Shown: positions 8,559 to 17,821, numbered from the stretch's first letter. The stretch is 64,000 bases of DNA from Rheinheimera texasensis DSM 17496 (GCF_000711985.1 NZ_KL544005.1:1253970-1317969); one strand, 5' to 3'. Numbers and translations: made by a program. Notes: generated by a model from the sequence alone, not told the origin.

Positions 8559-9449
8559 ATGCTGCATTTCTTGCCTAAACCCCTGATTGGCTTGGTTTCT
8601 TTCTTGTTATATATCGGCAATACCTTATTCTGGGCTGTGCCAATTCTGTGCCTCGCCATTTTAAAATTGCCGCCGGTGCAACGCTGGCAAACCTGGATCA
8701 CCTGGCTGTTAGATGCTTGTGCCAGCGCCTGGATCTCCATTAATAACTGCACCACGGCACTGTTTACCCGTATTCGCTGGGACGTAAAAGGCCTGGAAAC
8801 ACTGAGTCTGAAAGACTGGTATCTGGTGGTCGCCAATCATCAGAGCTGGGTCGATATTCTGGTGCTACAAAAAGTCTTTAACCGGCAAATTCCGTTCCTG
8901 AAATTCTTTCTGAAAAAAGAGCTGATTTATGTGCCGGTCATTGGCCTGTGCTGGTGGGCGCTGGATTTTCCTTTTATGAAACGCTACAGCGCTGCGTTTC
9001 TGGCCAAACATCCGGAGCTCAAAGGCAAAGATGTTGAAACCACCCGCAAAGCCTGTGAAAAATTCCGTTACAAGCCGGTGTCGGTGATGAATTTCCTTGA
9101 AGGCACCCGGTTTACGCCGGAAAAACACGACAAACAACAAGCACCTTTTGCCCATTTACTTAAACCCAAAGCCGGTGGTATTTCTTTTGTGCTGAACGCC
9201 ATGGGCGAGCATCTACACAAATTACTGGATGTGACGATTTATTACCCGAAAGGCTCACCGAGTTTTTGGGACTATATCAGTGGTAAAGTACATGACATTA
9301 AAGTTCGGGTGCGTGTGTTACCGATTGAACCAGCGCTGATTGGTGATTACGAAGACGCACAGTTCCGCCAGCAATTCCAGCACTGGGTCAACCAGTTATG
9401 GCTGGATAAAGACCGGCAAATCGCTTTATTACAACAGGAGTCCCGCTGA
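8559..9449 (+). CDS. yihG: YihG-like lysophospholipid-type acyltransferase (first copy)
   Basis: 296 residues from ATG 8559, preceded by GGAGAG; an in-frame start at 8472 lacks a ribosome binding site. The N-terminus has hydrophobic segments (about residues 10-32), placing it at the inner membrane. The PlsC-family catalytic block NHQSWVDI (NHx4D) and the substrate block EGTRFTP are intact. In E. coli YihG incorporates acyl chains into phospholipids such as phosphatidylglycerol; the substrate here is inferred. The next gene overlaps it by one base and is a close paralogue. Confidence 0.88.
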   Translation: MLHFLPKPLIGLVSFLLYIGNTLFWAVPILCLAILKLPPVQRWQTWITWLLDACASAWISINNCTTALFTRIRWDVKGLETLSLKDWYLVVANHQSWVDILVLQKVFNRQIPFLKFFLKKELIYVPVIGLCWWALDFPFMKRYSAAFLAKHPELKGKDVETTRKACEKFRYKPVSVMNFLEGTRFTPEKHDKQQAPFAHLLKPKAGGISFVLNAMGEHLHKLLDVTIYYPKGSPSFWDYISGKVHDIKVRVRVLPIEPALIGDYEDAQFRQQFQHWVNQLWLDKDRQIALLQQESR

Positions 9450-10387
9450 TGCTGGCTTTTCTCCCCGCGCCGTTGATCCTGCTGTTATCACTGCCGCTGT
9501 TTACGCTAAACCTGACGGTGTGGGGGCTGATTGTCACCCTATGCGGCGTAGTCAAATTGCTGCTGCCGATGCCATCGGCCCGGCAACGGGTGTCCAAAGT
9601 CGCGCATTGGGCCTATCGGCACTGGTCCTTGCACAACCGCCAGCTGATTGAACTGTTCAACAAAGTGGAATGGCAAATTGAAGGCGAAGCGCGGCTGTCG
9701 CCACAGAGCTGGTATTTATTGATTTCGAATCATCGCAGCTGGCTGGACATCCCGGTACTGAGCCAATTTGCACTGGACCGTATTCCGGAGCCGAAGTTCT
9801 TTTTAAAAGAAGAGTTGAAGTGGGTGCCTTTTATCGGCTCGGCGTCCTGGGCGCTCGATATGCCGTTTATGAAGCGCTACAGCCAGGCGCAGATCCGCAA
9901 GAATCCGGCGCTGCAGGGCAAAGATATCGAAACCACGCGCCAGTCCTGTGAGAAATTCCGCGAACAGCCGACCACAATCATCAATTTTGTTGAAGGCACC
10001 CGGTTTACTGCCGCCAAACACCGGTTAAAAAACAGTCCGTTTCGCTTTTTGTTACCAGCCAAAGCCGGTGGTATTGCCTTCACGCTGGCCAGCATGGGGT
10101 CATTGTTTGACGCGGTGCTGGATGTCACGCTGATTTATCCGGATAACCCACGCCATGTGCTGGTCGCGATGTTACTGGGCCGGTTAAAACGGGTGGTGAT
10201 CCAGGTTGATGTATTACCGGTCGATGCCCAAATCATCGGCGATTATTTCCAGAATGAAGTGTTCCGTCAGCAGTTCCAAATGTGGCTGAACCAGCGTTGG
10301 GTCGACAAAGATCAGCGTATTGCGGCTTGTCTGGCTGCGCCGGACAACACACTCAAGCAACAGTTGGATTGCACCAGCACTTCTTAA
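9449..10387 (+). CDS. yihG: YihG-like lysophospholipid-type acyltransferase (second copy)
   Basis: 312 residues; ATG 9449 overlaps the upstream TGA (TGATG), with CAGGAG nine bases before it, so translation is probably coupled. It has the same layout as the preceding protein: hydrophobic N-terminus, NHRSWLDI catalytic block, a run ending in MPFMKRYS, and EGTRFTAAKH. The two copies clearly arose by tandem duplication but have diverged considerably. Different acyl donors or acceptors are plausible but not shown. Its stop overlaps the stop of the convergent methyltransferase gene by four bases. Confidence 0.86.
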   Translation: MLAFLPAPLILLLSLPLFTLNLTVWGLIVTLCGVVKLLLPMPSARQRVSKVAHWAYRHWSLHNRQLIELFNKVEWQIEGEARLSPQSWYLLISNHRSWLDIPVLSQFALDRIPEPKFFLKEELKWVPFIGSASWALDMPFMKRYSQAQIRKNPALQGKDIETTRQSCEKFREQPTTIINFVEGTRFTAAKHRLKNSPFRFLLPAKAGGIAFTLASMGSLFDAVLDVTLIYPDNPRHVLVAMLLGRLKRVVIQVDVLPVDAQIIGDYFQNEVFRQQFQMWLNQRWVDKDQRIAACLAAPDNTLKQQLDCTSTS

Positions 10388-11562
10388 GTGTTTTTCACTG
10401 CCTGCAACAGCAGATTACGCGGCGTCAGGCTGGCAGCACACAGCTCACTGAGCTGCACCTGAAAGCCTTGCTGCTGCAGATACAGCGCCAAGTCCGCCAC
10501 CAGCCATAATTCCAGTGGCCGGCGGAACAGATGCTGTACCAGCTCCAGTTGGCGTTGTTGTAGCAGCGCCTGTTCTGCCTGCTTCAGTAATCCCGGTAGC
10601 AAACCCGCATCCGGTGGCAGCAATTGATGTTCAGCGCCGGCAAAAGCGAGAAACTCAGCCAAATCACCACTAAACCAATGTTTGCTGACCGAGCGCAGCG
10701 GCTGATAACTAAGGCCCTGTTGCCGTCGCCAAAGTCGCCACAGTTGCCGCCACAACATTTCAGTCTGAGACAACCGCGCCACCCGCTCGCCGCCGGTACA
10801 ACTTTGCTGCACCGCCAGCCGCAAGTCGGCTTTAGTGAGCTTAAGTGGGCTTTGCAGGCCCAATTCAGACAATGGCTGATACAACGCAGCTTGTTGCAAA
10901 TGATAACAACAAGGCACCAAAGCCAGCGCCTGGCAACCGGCTGCCACAGCCTCCCGCGCCGCCACCCGGTGTAAATCACCGCAGGCGTGCAGCGCCAGTA
11001 GTTGTTGCTGGCTTTGCAGATATGAAGCCACCGGCTGTTTCAGCACATCAACACAGACAAACTGCTGCTTCAGACCAAGCTGATCAGCACGCTGTTGCCC
11101 GGCGTTACACAAGCTCTGTTGCCACTCGAGACTGGTAACTTCAGCCTGATACAGATAACCCATCACCTTACCGAGATGGCCTTTGCCGGCACACCACTCC
11201 AGCACAGGCCGGCCGGGTTGACCGATGCAAGCCGCCAGCCGGGTGATTTGTTGCCATTTACGACCACTGATATCAGTACTGAGCCAAAATGGCAGTGGCT
11301 GCGCTGGTTCTGCCACTTCCTGTGGTAACAGCGGTAAAGCCGAAAACAGCTGCGGAAACCAGTACTGAAAATACTGCTGTTGCAACGCAGGACTGGCATC
11401 AATGCGGGCGCAGTCTTCCAGGCTGAAACTCTGCAGCAGGCTGAATAATGCCGGCTCCAGTTCAGCCGGCCAGTCCGCCTGCATCGGCTGGAACTGCCAC
11501 AGTAGTCTGTGTTGCTGCAACAAGGCATCCAAGGTTATAAATAACTGTGAAAACAACGACAT
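10384..11562 (-). CDS. SAM-dependent methyltransferase, Methyltransf_32-like
   Basis: 392 residues from ATG 11562; a TTG one codon upstream is an alternative. The central region has a class I SAM-binding motif (VLEWCAGKGHLG), then LLALHACGDLH and ALALVPCCYHL. The combination of HACGDLH and PCCYH is typical of the Methyltransf_32 family, which includes the eukaryotic METTL25/RRNAD1 proteins. The substrate is unknown; an rRNA, tRNA or protein target is possible. The N-terminal 90 residues are Leu- and Gln-rich with no known motif. It is divergent from the lone receiver-domain gene, 83 bases apart. Confidence 0.8.
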   Translation of the reverse strand: MSLFSQLFITLDALLQQHRLLWQFQPMQADWPAELEPALFSLLQSFSLEDCARIDASPALQQQYFQYWFPQLFSALPLLPQEVAEPAQPLPFWLSTDISGRKWQQITRLAACIGQPGRPVLEWCAGKGHLGKVMGYLYQAEVTSLEWQQSLCNAGQQRADQLGLKQQFVCVDVLKQPVASYLQSQQQLLALHACGDLHRVAAREAVAAGCQALALVPCCYHLQQAALYQPLSELGLQSPLKLTKADLRLAVQQSCTGGERVARLSQTEMLWRQLWRLWRRQQGLSYQPLRSVSKHWFSGDLAEFLAFAGAEHQLLPPDAGLLPGLLKQAEQALLQQRQLELVQHLFRRPLELWLVADLALYLQQQGFQVQLSELCAASLTPRNLLLQAVKNT

Positions 11563-11645
11563 CAATACAAGCCTTTAGGCGGAAACTGGTAATCCCGACA
11601 GGCTTGTGACAGACTGAACGGGCAGCGGATATTGAAGGTTAAAAG

Positions 11646-12032
11646 ATGACAGAACTGAAAAAAATCATGCATGTGGAAGATGATCCTTCGATCCAGATGG
11701 TTGCTCGGGTTGCACTCGAAGCCGTCGGTCACTTTGAAGTCTGTACCTGTCATGGCGGCGCACAAGCGCTGGAACAATATCCGCAGTTTCTACCACAACT
11801 AATCCTGTTAGACGTGATGATGCCTGGCATGGACGGACCCAGCACGCTGAAACAGTTGCAGCAACAATTCGATTTAAGTGACGTCCCTGTGGTATTTATG
11901 ACCGCCAAAGTACAATCCAGCGAAATCGAATCTTACAAAGCATTGGGCGCCAGCGATGTAGTGGTGAAGCCCTTTGACCCTATGACGTTATCAGACCAGA
12001 TCCGCCAGATCTGGCAGCGCCGGCAGGGCTGA
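11646..12032 (+). CDS. Single-domain response regulator (CheY-like receiver)
   Basis: 128 residues forming one receiver domain with no output domain. The key residues are all present: acidic pair Asp12-Asp13, phosphoacceptor Asp56 in LLDVMMPGMDG, Thr86 and Lys108 (VVVKPFDP). AAGG lies about eight bases before ATG 11646. No histidine kinase is encoded next to it, so its partner is elsewhere; such proteins act as phosphorelay intermediates or by binding a target. It is not clearly a chemotaxis CheY, since no chemotaxis genes are nearby. Confidence 0.9.
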   Translation: MTELKKIMHVEDDPSIQMVARVALEAVGHFEVCTCHGGAQALEQYPQFLPQLILLDVMMPGMDGPSTLKQLQQQFDLSDVPVVFMTAKVQSSEIESYKALGASDVVVKPFDPMTLSDQIRQIWQRRQG

Positions 12033-12052
12033 AGCGCCGCCGGCACCTTATT

Positions 12053-13027
12053 TTATTCGGCAGGTTCGAGTCTTGCTTCTTCAGTGAGCCGGAATAACTC
12101 GGCGCTTTCCTTTTCAAACTCAGCACTATTCATCGGTTTGTTCAGGTAAAACGTCAACGGCATCAGGCTGTTATCAAACTTTGGCGTCAACTGCCCCTGC
12201 TCTTCAAACAGTACCGACACGGCAACACCCTGCAGACTCACCAATAAGCCAAGTCCGGTGGCCAAGGCCACTTTCTTCACCGCCGACAACTGCAGCGCCA
12301 GATAAAAATTCGCCGACAATAATAAAATCACCAGTGCGGTCTGGCCGATATCAGCCAGCCAAACCACAGCAGCAGCGCCATCCAGACTGAAATTCAGCAC
12401 TGTCATTAAGGCCTGCCAACATTCCATCAACACCACGATACTGAAGGTGATGCCTAGCTGCGGCAGAAACCGTGCCTCATGCTGATTGATTTTGGCCCAG
12501 AGCGCCAGCAATGCCGGCCACAATGCGAGACCGAGCATTAGTAAAGGCAGATTCAGCAGATTACGGGACCAGCGGCCCTGCCCGGGTTCCGGTGCGGTCA
12601 GCCACAAGCCAAATAACTCTTCGGCAATTAAAAACAGCGCCAGCAACACTATCAGTGCCGGATGACCAAAGCGGCGTAAGCGCTGCTCGATATTATTAAA
12701 AGGTAAAGCCGGCGGCACCGGATGGTGTTCGTCATAGACCCGAATGGCCTGTTCGCCCAGCCAGCATAACTGACCGCTCTGCAATTCAGTACTCTGCGTG
12801 ACGGCCACCGACGGCTCGACAAAACTGCCGTTTAGCGACGCCAAATCCACCAGCTGCCAACGACCGTCTTCGGCCAGCACCAGCTCTGCATGATGCGGGC
12901 TGACATGTTTGTCATACAGGATTAAATCATTGTTGTAAGCACGGCCCAGCGCTACCCGCGGCTGAGAAAAACGATGACGCTCTGTCACTTTGTGCTGTTT
13001 ATTCAGCACTTCAATAATTATTGCCAT
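12053..13027 (-). CDS. FHA-domain membrane protein
   Basis: 324 residues. Residues about 20-90 form a forkhead-associated domain: GR at 28-29, SPHH at 43-46 and NG at 66-67 are the phosphothreonine-binding positions. From about residue 115 to 260 there are five or so hydrophobic segments, beginning ALIVLLALFLI, so the FHA domain probably faces the cytoplasm. The short C-terminal tail is polar. Its start overlaps the end of the upstream protease gene by 10 bases, so the two are expected to be made together. No Ser/Thr kinase gene is seen in the window. Confidence 0.82.
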   Translation of the reverse strand: MAIIIEVLNKQHKVTERHRFSQPRVALGRAYNNDLILYDKHVSPHHAELVLAEDGRWQLVDLASLNGSFVEPSVAVTQSTELQSGQLCWLGEQAIRVYDEHHPVPPALPFNNIEQRLRRFGHPALIVLLALFLIAEELFGLWLTAPEPGQGRWSRNLLNLPLLMLGLALWPALLALWAKINQHEARFLPQLGITFSIVVLMECWQALMTVLNFSLDGAAAVVWLADIGQTALVILLLSANFYLALQLSAVKKVALATGLGLLVSLQGVAVSVLFEEQGQLTPKFDNSLMPLTFYLNKPMNSAEFEKESAELFRLTEEARLEPAE

Positions 13028-14283
13028 GACACAGCCCCATTGAATTTCTGACTAAAGGCCCGGGCGGTGTCCTGACTGACGCCCGACAAAGTGTAATGAC
13101 TGACCAGCCCCTGTTGTTGCTGATCCAGAGACGCAGACAGATATAACACGTCATACAAGCCGGCATAATCGCGATACGCCCGCACGCAATAGATCATTTT
13201 GGCGTGATGGCCGCCTGTCTGACGCACCACGCGGTGCTGACATTCAAATGCCGTGACATCCTCTTTCAACGCTTGGTTGTCGGCACTGGCGCGGGAAATA
13301 TTCTTCTCGTACAGACTAAAAAACTGCAATGGATGTAAATCTTTGGCTTCGAGCCATTCAAACTGCATCTCTACCCGGCCAGAAGTAAAATGCTGCGACA
13401 GGAAGATCTCTTCACTCTGACTGCAGAAGGCCGTGACTTTTTTCAGCGTCTCCTGGTCTTTTTCCACATTGGATTCACCCCAACACCGCACAAATGGCAC
13501 CACTTCATCCGGCACTTTACCGGTGCCAAAGTCTTTTAGTTTCCAGTCCGCATTCAGAATTTGGCTGAACATCGCCTGTTGGCTGCTCAGCAGCTGGCGT
13601 TCGATGTCGGCTTTTAAGTCCTTGCTTTGACCTTCACGCTGATAACGCGCCAACAATTGCTGCAACGCGTCCGCAGGTACCAGGAAACCCAGCTGATTGC
13701 CGGCCGATGCGACATTCACGCCAACAACCTGACCATTAACATCAACCGCCGGCCCTCCGCTCATGCCGGAATTAACCGCACCGGTAAAATGGATCCGTGG
13801 GTAATAACTGTATTTTTGCAGGCCATTGTAGGTGCCAGGTACCAAAATCATGCCGAGGTCATGCGGATTACCCAACGAATAAATCGTTGCGCCCTGCACC
13901 GGTTTAGTAGTCTGAATTTTAAACGGCTGTGGCGCGCGGTAATCGGTACTGACCAGCGCCAAATCATTGATCACATCAACGGCCAGTACCTGTAATGCCC
14001 CTTTTTGCTGGCTGGCATTCAGATACTCCAGCTGGTACTTCTCAGGGGACAATACAGCTTCAGAAACGACGTGGTAATTAGTCACAACCAGGGCCGGCTC
14101 TTCCAGCACAAAGCCGGTGCCTATCGCCGCTTTGGCCCCAGAGGCCTGCTCCAGCACCCGAACCTGCAGTAACGCCGGCTCAAACCTGGCAAACAACTGT
14201 TCAGCGGAATCGGCCCGGCCCTGGGCACTGCTGAACAACAACAGCACTGACAACAAAGCGCAGTAATAAGTCTGCAAGCGCAT
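13018..14283 (-). CDS. Exported trypsin-like serine protease
   Basis: 421 residues from ATG 14283, which follows AAGGAA; an in-frame GTG at 14304 is less likely. A signal peptide (LLSVLLLFSSAQGRA) sends it to the periplasm. The S1C/DegP-type catalytic triad is complete: His71 in VTNYHVV, Asp107 in INDLALV and Ser175 in NSGMSGGPAV. There is no PDZ domain; instead about 200 C-terminal residues match nothing I know. It overlaps the FHA membrane protein gene, which suggests a joint role in envelope sensing or quality control. Confidence 0.85.
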   Translation of the reverse strand: MRLQTYYCALLSVLLLFSSAQGRADSAEQLFARFEPALLQVRVLEQASGAKAAIGTGFVLEEPALVVTNYHVVSEAVLSPEKYQLEYLNASQQKGALQVLAVDVINDLALVSTDYRAPQPFKIQTTKPVQGATIYSLGNPHDLGMILVPGTYNGLQKYSYYPRIHFTGAVNSGMSGGPAVDVNGQVVGVNVASAGNQLGFLVPADALQQLLARYQREGQSKDLKADIERQLLSSQQAMFSQILNADWKLKDFGTGKVPDEVVPFVRCWGESNVEKDQETLKKVTAFCSQSEEIFLSQHFTSGRVEMQFEWLEAKDLHPLQFFSLYEKNISRASADNQALKEDVTAFECQHRVVRQTGGHHAKMIYCVRAYRDYAGLYDVLYLSASLDQQQQGLVSHYTLSGVSQDTARAFSQKFNGAVSWQ

Positions 14284-14351
14284 TGAATTTCCTTGTGATT
14301 TCACCCGGCATTCACCGGGTATTGTATGCTCAGATCCTAATGTCTGAACTA

Positions 14352-15197
14352 TTAATACAACAAACTATAAAGCTTGCGCCGGTACTCACCAGCCAGTGCG
14401 TCACCTTTTGGTAACACCGCCAGCATATCTAACATTAGCTTCTTACTGTCACCAAAGTTCAAATCCTGCTGCAGAATGCTGAATAATAACGCCAAAGCGT
14501 CGGCAAAGCGTTGTACCTGCTGATATTGCACCGCCAGTTGTTGCTTCAGCTGCAAATTGCTGGGGTCTGCCGCCAGCTGTTGTTCCAGTGCACGGATCTC
14601 CGGGCTTTCCGCTGCTTGCTGCGCCAGTTCAATCAGCGCTTTAACCTGATGATACAAAGCATCCTGATCGGCCAGCAGCACCGGTGCTATCAGCTCTTCT
14701 GCCAACGCTATCTGACCAAGTGACGCGGCACAATAGGCCAGCTGCAGGCGGGCATCAGCACGCTGTGGCGCCAGCTGATGGGCGTTTTTCAGCAGTGGAT
14801 AGGCTTCCTGCCAGTGCTGCGCCTCTAACAATGGCAAGGCTTGTTGCAGCAATAAATCTTCTGGTTTGGGTAAATAGGGCTCCAGCCTTGCGCGGATTTG
14901 GCTTTCAGTTTCCACACCGGCAAAACCATCAACCGGCTGACCGTTGCGGATAAACAGCACTGTGGGCAAGGAGCGCACACCGAACTGCATTGCCAGTTGT
15001 TGTTCTGTGTCGCAATTGACCTTCGCCAGCACTAAATGCTCTGGATAATCGCCGGCGATTTTTTCCAGCGCCACCAAAATTTGCTGACAAGGCTCATGCT
15101 GCTGAACCCAAAAATCAAAAATCACCAGCTTTTGCTGCGACAGCTCCAATAATTCACGTACGTTGTCAAAACTGACATCAATCTGATTGCTTAACAC
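14352..15197 (-). CDS. ybbN: YbbN/CnoX-like thioredoxin-fold TPR protein
   Basis: 281 residues, close to E. coli YbbN (284), a holdase co-chaperone that hands substrates to GroEL and DnaK. The thioredoxin domain (residues 1-110) keeps cis-Pro in VRSLPTVLFIRNG. The usual WCGPC site reads HEPC, so only the second cysteine remains and no oxidoreductase activity is expected. Residues 115-281 hold TPR-like helices (EAQHWQEAYPLLKNAHQLAP and others). It lies upstream of the protease/FHA pair on the same strand with a 68-base gap and could belong to that transcript. Confidence 0.85.
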   Translation of the reverse strand: MLSNQIDVSFDNVRELLELSQQKLVIFDFWVQQHEPCQQILVALEKIAGDYPEHLVLAKVNCDTEQQLAMQFGVRSLPTVLFIRNGQPVDGFAGVETESQIRARLEPYLPKPEDLLLQQALPLLEAQHWQEAYPLLKNAHQLAPQRADARLQLAYCAASLGQIALAEELIAPVLLADQDALYHQVKALIELAQQAAESPEIRALEQQLAADPSNLQLKQQLAVQYQQVQRFADALALLFSILQQDLNFGDSKKLMLDMLAVLPKGDALAGEYRRKLYSLLY

Positions 15198-15569
15198 CGA
15201 TAAAATCTCTGTGCAAATGAAACTCTGCCTACTATGTGGCTGCGCCCCTTGATTTGCAAGGCATTGTGCTGGTTTTATGCCCCCAATTCCGGCAAAAAAA
15301 CTGCATCTGCTCAGCTAAAAAAGAGCTGGCAAGGCCGGACCAGATCCCGTAAAGTACGGCTTAGCGAGCCTGCCCATAAACCCGCCCTGACTGCGCTGCA
15401 GCGGAGGCGTATCCAACGATAAAGGCCGTAGTTTGATTTTTTCACAGTCTTACCCCTGTGAATTCTCCACGTAAGCAGAATTGCTTGTCTCCAGACAAGA
15501 ACCCAACCGGCATGCCAAAAGGCTGACCGGTATAACTGTGCCTACGCAAACTATGAGACCTGAGTAAAA
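15198..15569. promoter_or_regulatory. Regulatory region between ybbN and ilvIH
   Basis: 372 bases with no supported gene, between divergent genes. It contains two palindromes upstream of ilvI: TTCACAG-N8-CTGTGAA at 15441-15462 and CTTGTCT-CC-AGACAAG at 15484-15499. Both are perfect 7-base inverted repeats and could be operators or, for the second, a leader hairpin. There is no branched-chain-amino-acid leader peptide of the ilvGMEDA type. A 62-codon ORF (15234-15422) is arginine-rich with AGA/AGG codons and no good ribosome binding site, so I did not call it. Confidence 0.45.
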
Positions 15570-17306
15570 ATGAGCCAACAACACCAACCAGAAATGCTGT
15601 CTGGCGGCGCCATGCTGATTCGGGCCCTTCGTGATGAAGGAGTCGAATTCGTTTATGGTTACCCCGGCGGCGCCGTGTTACATATCTACGATGCGCTGTT
15701 TCAGCAAACCGAGGTAAAACATGTGCTGGTCCGTCATGAGCAAGCCGCCACCCACATGGCGGATGCCTATGCCCGTGCCAGCGGAAAAGCCGGCGTGGTG
15801 CTCGTCACCTCAGGCCCCGGCGCCACCAATGCCGTCACCGGCATTGCCACTGCTTACATGGATTCTATTCCGATGGTGGTGATCTGTGGTCAGGTCATGA
15901 GCCATCTGATTGGCGATGATGCTTTCCAGGAAACCGACATGCTCGGTATCTCGCGCCCCATCGTCAAACACAATATGTCGGTGCGCAATCCTGCCGACAT
16001 TCCGGCCATGGTGAAAAAAGCTTTTTATATCGCCCAAAGCGGCCGGCCTGGTCCTGTGGTACTGGATATTCCAAAAGATATGACGATGCCGAACCAAAAG
16101 TTCCCATACGAATATCCGAAAGATATCAAACTGCGCTCGTACAATCCGAACGCCAAAGGCCATCCGGGCCAAATCAAAAAGGCTCTGCAAACGCTGCTCG
16201 CGGCGAAAAAGCCGGTGCTGTATTCCGGTGGCGGCGTGATTTTAGGTCAGGCCTCAGCTGAACTGACTGAACTGGCGAAGAAACTGAATTTACCAGTGAC
16301 CAACACACTGATGGGCCTGGGCGCTTACCCGGCCACAGACCCACAATTTATCGGTATGCTCGGCATGCACGGCAGTTATGAAGCCAACCAGGCGATGCAC
16401 AATGCTGACGTAATTTTTGCCGTCGGCGCCCGTTTTGATGACCGCGTCACCAACGCAACGAAAAAATTCTGCCCGAATGCGACCATTATCCATATCGATA
16501 TCGATCCGGCCAGTATTTCGAAAACCATCACGGCGCACGTGCCTATTGTTGGTCTGGTAAAACCGGTATTGCAGGAGATGCTGCATCAGCTGGAAAAACA
16601 CGGCAACACGCTGGACCAGGCGGCGCTTGGCCAGTGGTGGAACCAAATCCATCAATGGCGTGAAGTGCACGGCGGCCGTTTTGAGCACCGCACTGACCTG
16701 TTAAAACCGCAGGCAGTAATTGAAGCGGTCTGGCGCCACACCAAAGGCGACGCTTATGTCACCTCAGACGTTGGCCAACACCAGATGTTTGCCGCGCAAT
16801 ATTACAAGTTCGACAAACCAAACCGCTGGATCAACTCAGGTGGCCTCGGCACTATGGGCTTTGGGCTGCCGGCAGCAATGGGCGTGAAGTTACATTACCC
16901 GGATGCGGAAGTGGTCTGTGTCACCGGCGAAGGCTCGATTCAGATGAATATTCAGGAGCTGTCGACCTGTAAACAATATGGTCTTGGCGTCAAAATCATC
17001 AACCTCAATAACGGTTATTTGGGCATGGTGAAGCAGTGGCAGGACATGAACTATGACTCCCGCTACTCCAGCTCTTATATGGATTCACTGCCGGATTTCG
17101 TCAAACTGGCTGAAGCTTACGGCCATGTTGGCATCCGTGTCACCAGCCCGGAAGAACTGGAACCGGCACTGGAAAAGGCATTCGCGCTGAAAGATAAACT
17201 GGTGTTCCTCGATATTCATGTCGACCCGAAAGAACACGTTTACCCGATGCAGGTACCAGGTGGTGCCATGAATGACATGTTCCTGAGCAAAACGGAGCGG
17301 ACTTAA
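15570..17306 (+). CDS. ilvI: Acetolactate synthase large (catalytic) subunit
   Basis: 578 residues, like E. coli IlvI (574). It condenses two pyruvates, or pyruvate with 2-oxobutyrate, in the first step of branched-chain amino acid synthesis, using thiamine diphosphate, FAD and Mg. The catalytic Glu57 lies in [29 protein letters not shown] follows, and the ThDP motif is [14 protein letters not shown]...NLNN (Glu in place of the commoner Asp). One base separates it from ilvH, so the holoenzyme subunits are co-expressed. The ribosome binding site is weak (TGAG). Confidence 0.97.
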   Translation: MSQQHQPEMLSGGAMLIRALRDEGVEFVYGYPGGAVLHIYDALFQQTEVKHVLVRHEQAATHMADAYARASGKAGVVLVTSGPGATNAVTGIATAYMDSIPMVVICGQVMSHLIGDDAFQETDMLGISRPIVKHNMSVRNPADIPAMVKKAFYIAQSGRPGPVVLDIPKDMTMPNQKFPYEYPKDIKLRSYNPNAKGHPGQIKKALQTLLAAKKPVLYSGGGVILGQASAELTELAKKLNLPVTNTLMGLGAYPATDPQFIGMLGMHGSYEANQAMHNADVIFAVGARFDDRVTNATKKFCPNATIIHIDIDPASISKTITAHVPIVGLVKPVLQEMLHQLEKHGNTLDQAALGQWWNQIHQWREVHGGRFEHRTDLLKPQAVIEAVWRHTKGDAYVTSDVGQHQMFAAQYYKFDKPNRWINSGGLGTMGFGLPAAMGVKLHYPDAEVVCVTGEGSIQMNIQELSTCKQYGLGVKIINLNNGYLGMVKQWQDMNYDSRYSSSYMDSLPDFVKLAEAYGHVGIRVTSPEELEPALEKAFALKDKLVFLDIHVDPKEHVYPMQVPGGAMNDMFLSKTERT

Positions 17307-17307
17307 C

Positions 17308-17799
17308 ATGCGCCATATTATTGCTGTACTGCTGGAAAACGAATCCGGCGCTTTAGCCCGTGTCGTGGGTTTGTTTGCCCAGCGCGGTTACAACATCGAC
17401 TCGCTGACGGTCGCCGCGACCGAAGACCCAACCATGTCGCGGCTGACGCTGGTGACCCGTGGCGACGATCAGGTCATCGAACAAATCACCAAACAACTAC
17501 ATAAGCTGATTGAAGTAGTGAAGCTGACTGACTTAAGTGAAAGCGCACATATCGAACGTGAGTTGATGATGGTCAAAGTCAAAGCCAGCGGCGAACAACG
17601 CGAAGAGGTCAAACGCAATGCTGACATCTTCCGAGGCCAGATCATCGATGTGTCGCCAACCACTTACACTATTCAGGTGGTAGGGACTTCGGAAAAACTG
17701 GAAGCTTTTATTGAAGCACTCTCCGGTACGCAAATCCTGGAAACCGTGCGTAGCGGTGTCTCAGGCATTTCGCGCGGTGAAAAAGCCCTGTCACTCTGA
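17308..17799 (+). CDS. ilvH: Acetolactate synthase small (regulatory) subunit
   Basis: 163 residues, the same length as E. coli IlvH. The N-terminal ACT domain (residues 3-75: HIIAVLLENESGALARVVGLF, then RGYNIDSLTV) binds valine for feedback inhibition; a second ACT-like domain follows. It activates the large subunit encoded just upstream. It ends at a strong two-way terminator shared with the convergent fkpA gene. Confidence 0.97.
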   Translation: MRHIIAVLLENESGALARVVGLFAQRGYNIDSLTVAATEDPTMSRLTLVTRGDDQVIEQITKQLHKLIEVVKLTDLSESAHIERELMMVKVKASGEQREEVKRNADIFRGQIIDVSPTTYTIQVVGTSEKLEAFIEALSGTQILETVRSGVSGISRGEKALSL

Positions 17800-17821
17800 G
17801 CTATCGCGGACAAAACGAGTA

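Noticed and set aside
11646-12032. Chemotaxis CheY
   Set aside because: No cheA, cheW or flagellar switch genes are near, and single receivers are common outside chemotaxis.
15234-15422. 62-codon ORF upstream of ilvI (arginine-rich)
   Set aside because: It lacks a credible ribosome binding site, uses AGA/AGG codons unlike its neighbours and matches no known leader peptide. I treat it as chance.
15441-15462. CRP site upstream of ilvI
   Set aside because: The half-sites are in the reverse order (TCACA then TGTGA) compared with the CRP consensus.
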